Shown here one piece after another: positions 12,540-12,816 of a stretch of DNA of 12,816 nt (position 1 is the stretch's first letter; each line of letters starts with the position of its first letter). The notes beneath the pieces are model-generated. The model did not search any database. It was not told where the DNA came from and saw nothing but the letters and a program-made list of their open reading frames with translations. The stretch lies in NCBI GenBank assembly GCA_900767825.1, contig CAAGAN010000001.1, forward strand, positions 1-12,816, given 5' to 3'. A program made the translations under genes and the position numbers. Source of the DNA: Bacilli bacterium (GTDB taxonomy: Bacteria > Bacillota_I > Bacilli_A > RFN20 > CAG-826).

Positions 12540-12587
12540 CGTGTTGCAAATTTATTTACGTGTTGTAAAAAAATGACACATAACACG
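12540..12587. repeat. Direct plus inverted CGTGTT repeats
   Basis: CGTGTTGCAAA (12540-12550) and CGTGTTGTAAA (12559-12569) are direct copies 19 bp apart, and AACACG (12582-12587) is the inverted half. The arrangement (two direct, one inverted) mirrors the operator-like site before the second ATPase gene, but with a different sequence. No promoter fits either strand well and no gene starts nearby. Confidence 0.55.
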
Positions 12588-12610
12588 GTATTTGAAACAT
12601 CGTTTTCTTG

Positions 12611-12639
12611 CTTTCTTAACCTCTTTTAGGTTATTAAAG
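12611..12639. repeat. Hairpin-forming inverted repeat without T-run
   Basis: TAACCT (12617-12622) pairs with AGGTTA (12628-12633) around CTTTT, and CTTT (12611-12614) with AAAG (12636-12639) extends it across a small internal loop. Neither strand has a following T-run, so it is not a standard terminator. Its role is unknown. Confidence 0.35.
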
Positions 12640-12737
12640 TGTGCATCTATTGCAAAAAGATAAAATAATGCTTGATTATGGGCTTGCTTATTACTAGAAC
12701 CTGACTTTGGGCTGGAACCCTAAAATATAGTGTTAAA

Positions 12738-12816
12738 CTAATCGAAAAACAGTTCGGCGTTGAGGATGTTATCAACTTCCTTTTTTCTCAAATAGGCATT
12801 ATCTAGTTTCGACAAG
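12738..12816 (-). CDS. 3' end of a leftward gene, product unknown
   Basis: On the minus strand a frame is open from the window edge to a TAG at 12740 to 12738, encoding the last 25 residues of a protein. The stretch has KLDNAYLRKKEVDNILNAE and the end ELFFD, a charged helix-rich tail typical of a soluble protein. The fragment is too short for a family call. Convergent orientation with the second ATPase gene and no strong terminator between them fit an accessory region. Confidence 0.45.
   Translation of the reverse strand, partial: LSKLDNAYLRKKEVDNILNAELFFD

Overview
The window is AT-rich and reads as a chromosomal segment from a low-GC Gram-positive-type bacterium (Bacillota or Mycoplasmatota-like). 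Purine-rich Shine-Dalgarno (SD) sites, intrinsic terminators ending in T-runs, sigma-A-like promoters and a yybP-ykoY riboswitch all fit this. UGA is used as a stop (end of the first gene) and Trp is encoded by UGG, so the genetic code is the standard bacterial one and not the Mycoplasma code. Species cannot be named from the sequence.

Left part (1-5480), ordinary housekeeping genes. Position 10 appears to be the start codon of a leftward gene that leaves the window. A divergent spacer of about 410 bp follows. Next come a small flavodoxin-like protein and, overlapping it by ATGA, a DnaQ-like DEDDh exonuclease with a degenerate N-terminal half. A leftward operon (GNAT acetyltransferase, CPA2 cation/proton antiporter, flavin-reductase-like protein) ends in a hairpin terminator at about 2017-2038. 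A rightward pair of membrane genes (six-helix protein; zinc-ribbon membrane protein) ends in a terminator at 5448-5480.

Middle (5531-8608). A promoter, a yybP-ykoY (manganese-sensing) riboswitch and a complete SERCA-like P-type cation ATPase form one transcription unit with a strong terminator. This is the classic arrangement for Mn2+-induced metal export. A tRNA-Thr(CGU) gene with its own promoter and terminator follows.

Right part (8609-12816), accessory region. Immediately downstream of the tRNA lie two unrelated-looking ATPases, each combining a P-loop ATPase domain with a C-terminal PD-(D/E)XK-type nuclease motif. Each has a distinctive repeat array just upstream. The first has three copies of a 33-bp tandem repeat abutting its promoter. 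The second has seven GTTTAC units (about 12-bp period) about 300 bp upstream, plus a promoter wrapped by three copies of a 10-bp element, GGGGTTATAA. A short orphan reading-frame fragment lies between them, and the 3' end of an unidentified leftward gene closes the window. These repeat-preceded ATPase-nuclease genes are the best candidate here for an undescribed system. The repeats are visible in the sequence, but what they do is inference.
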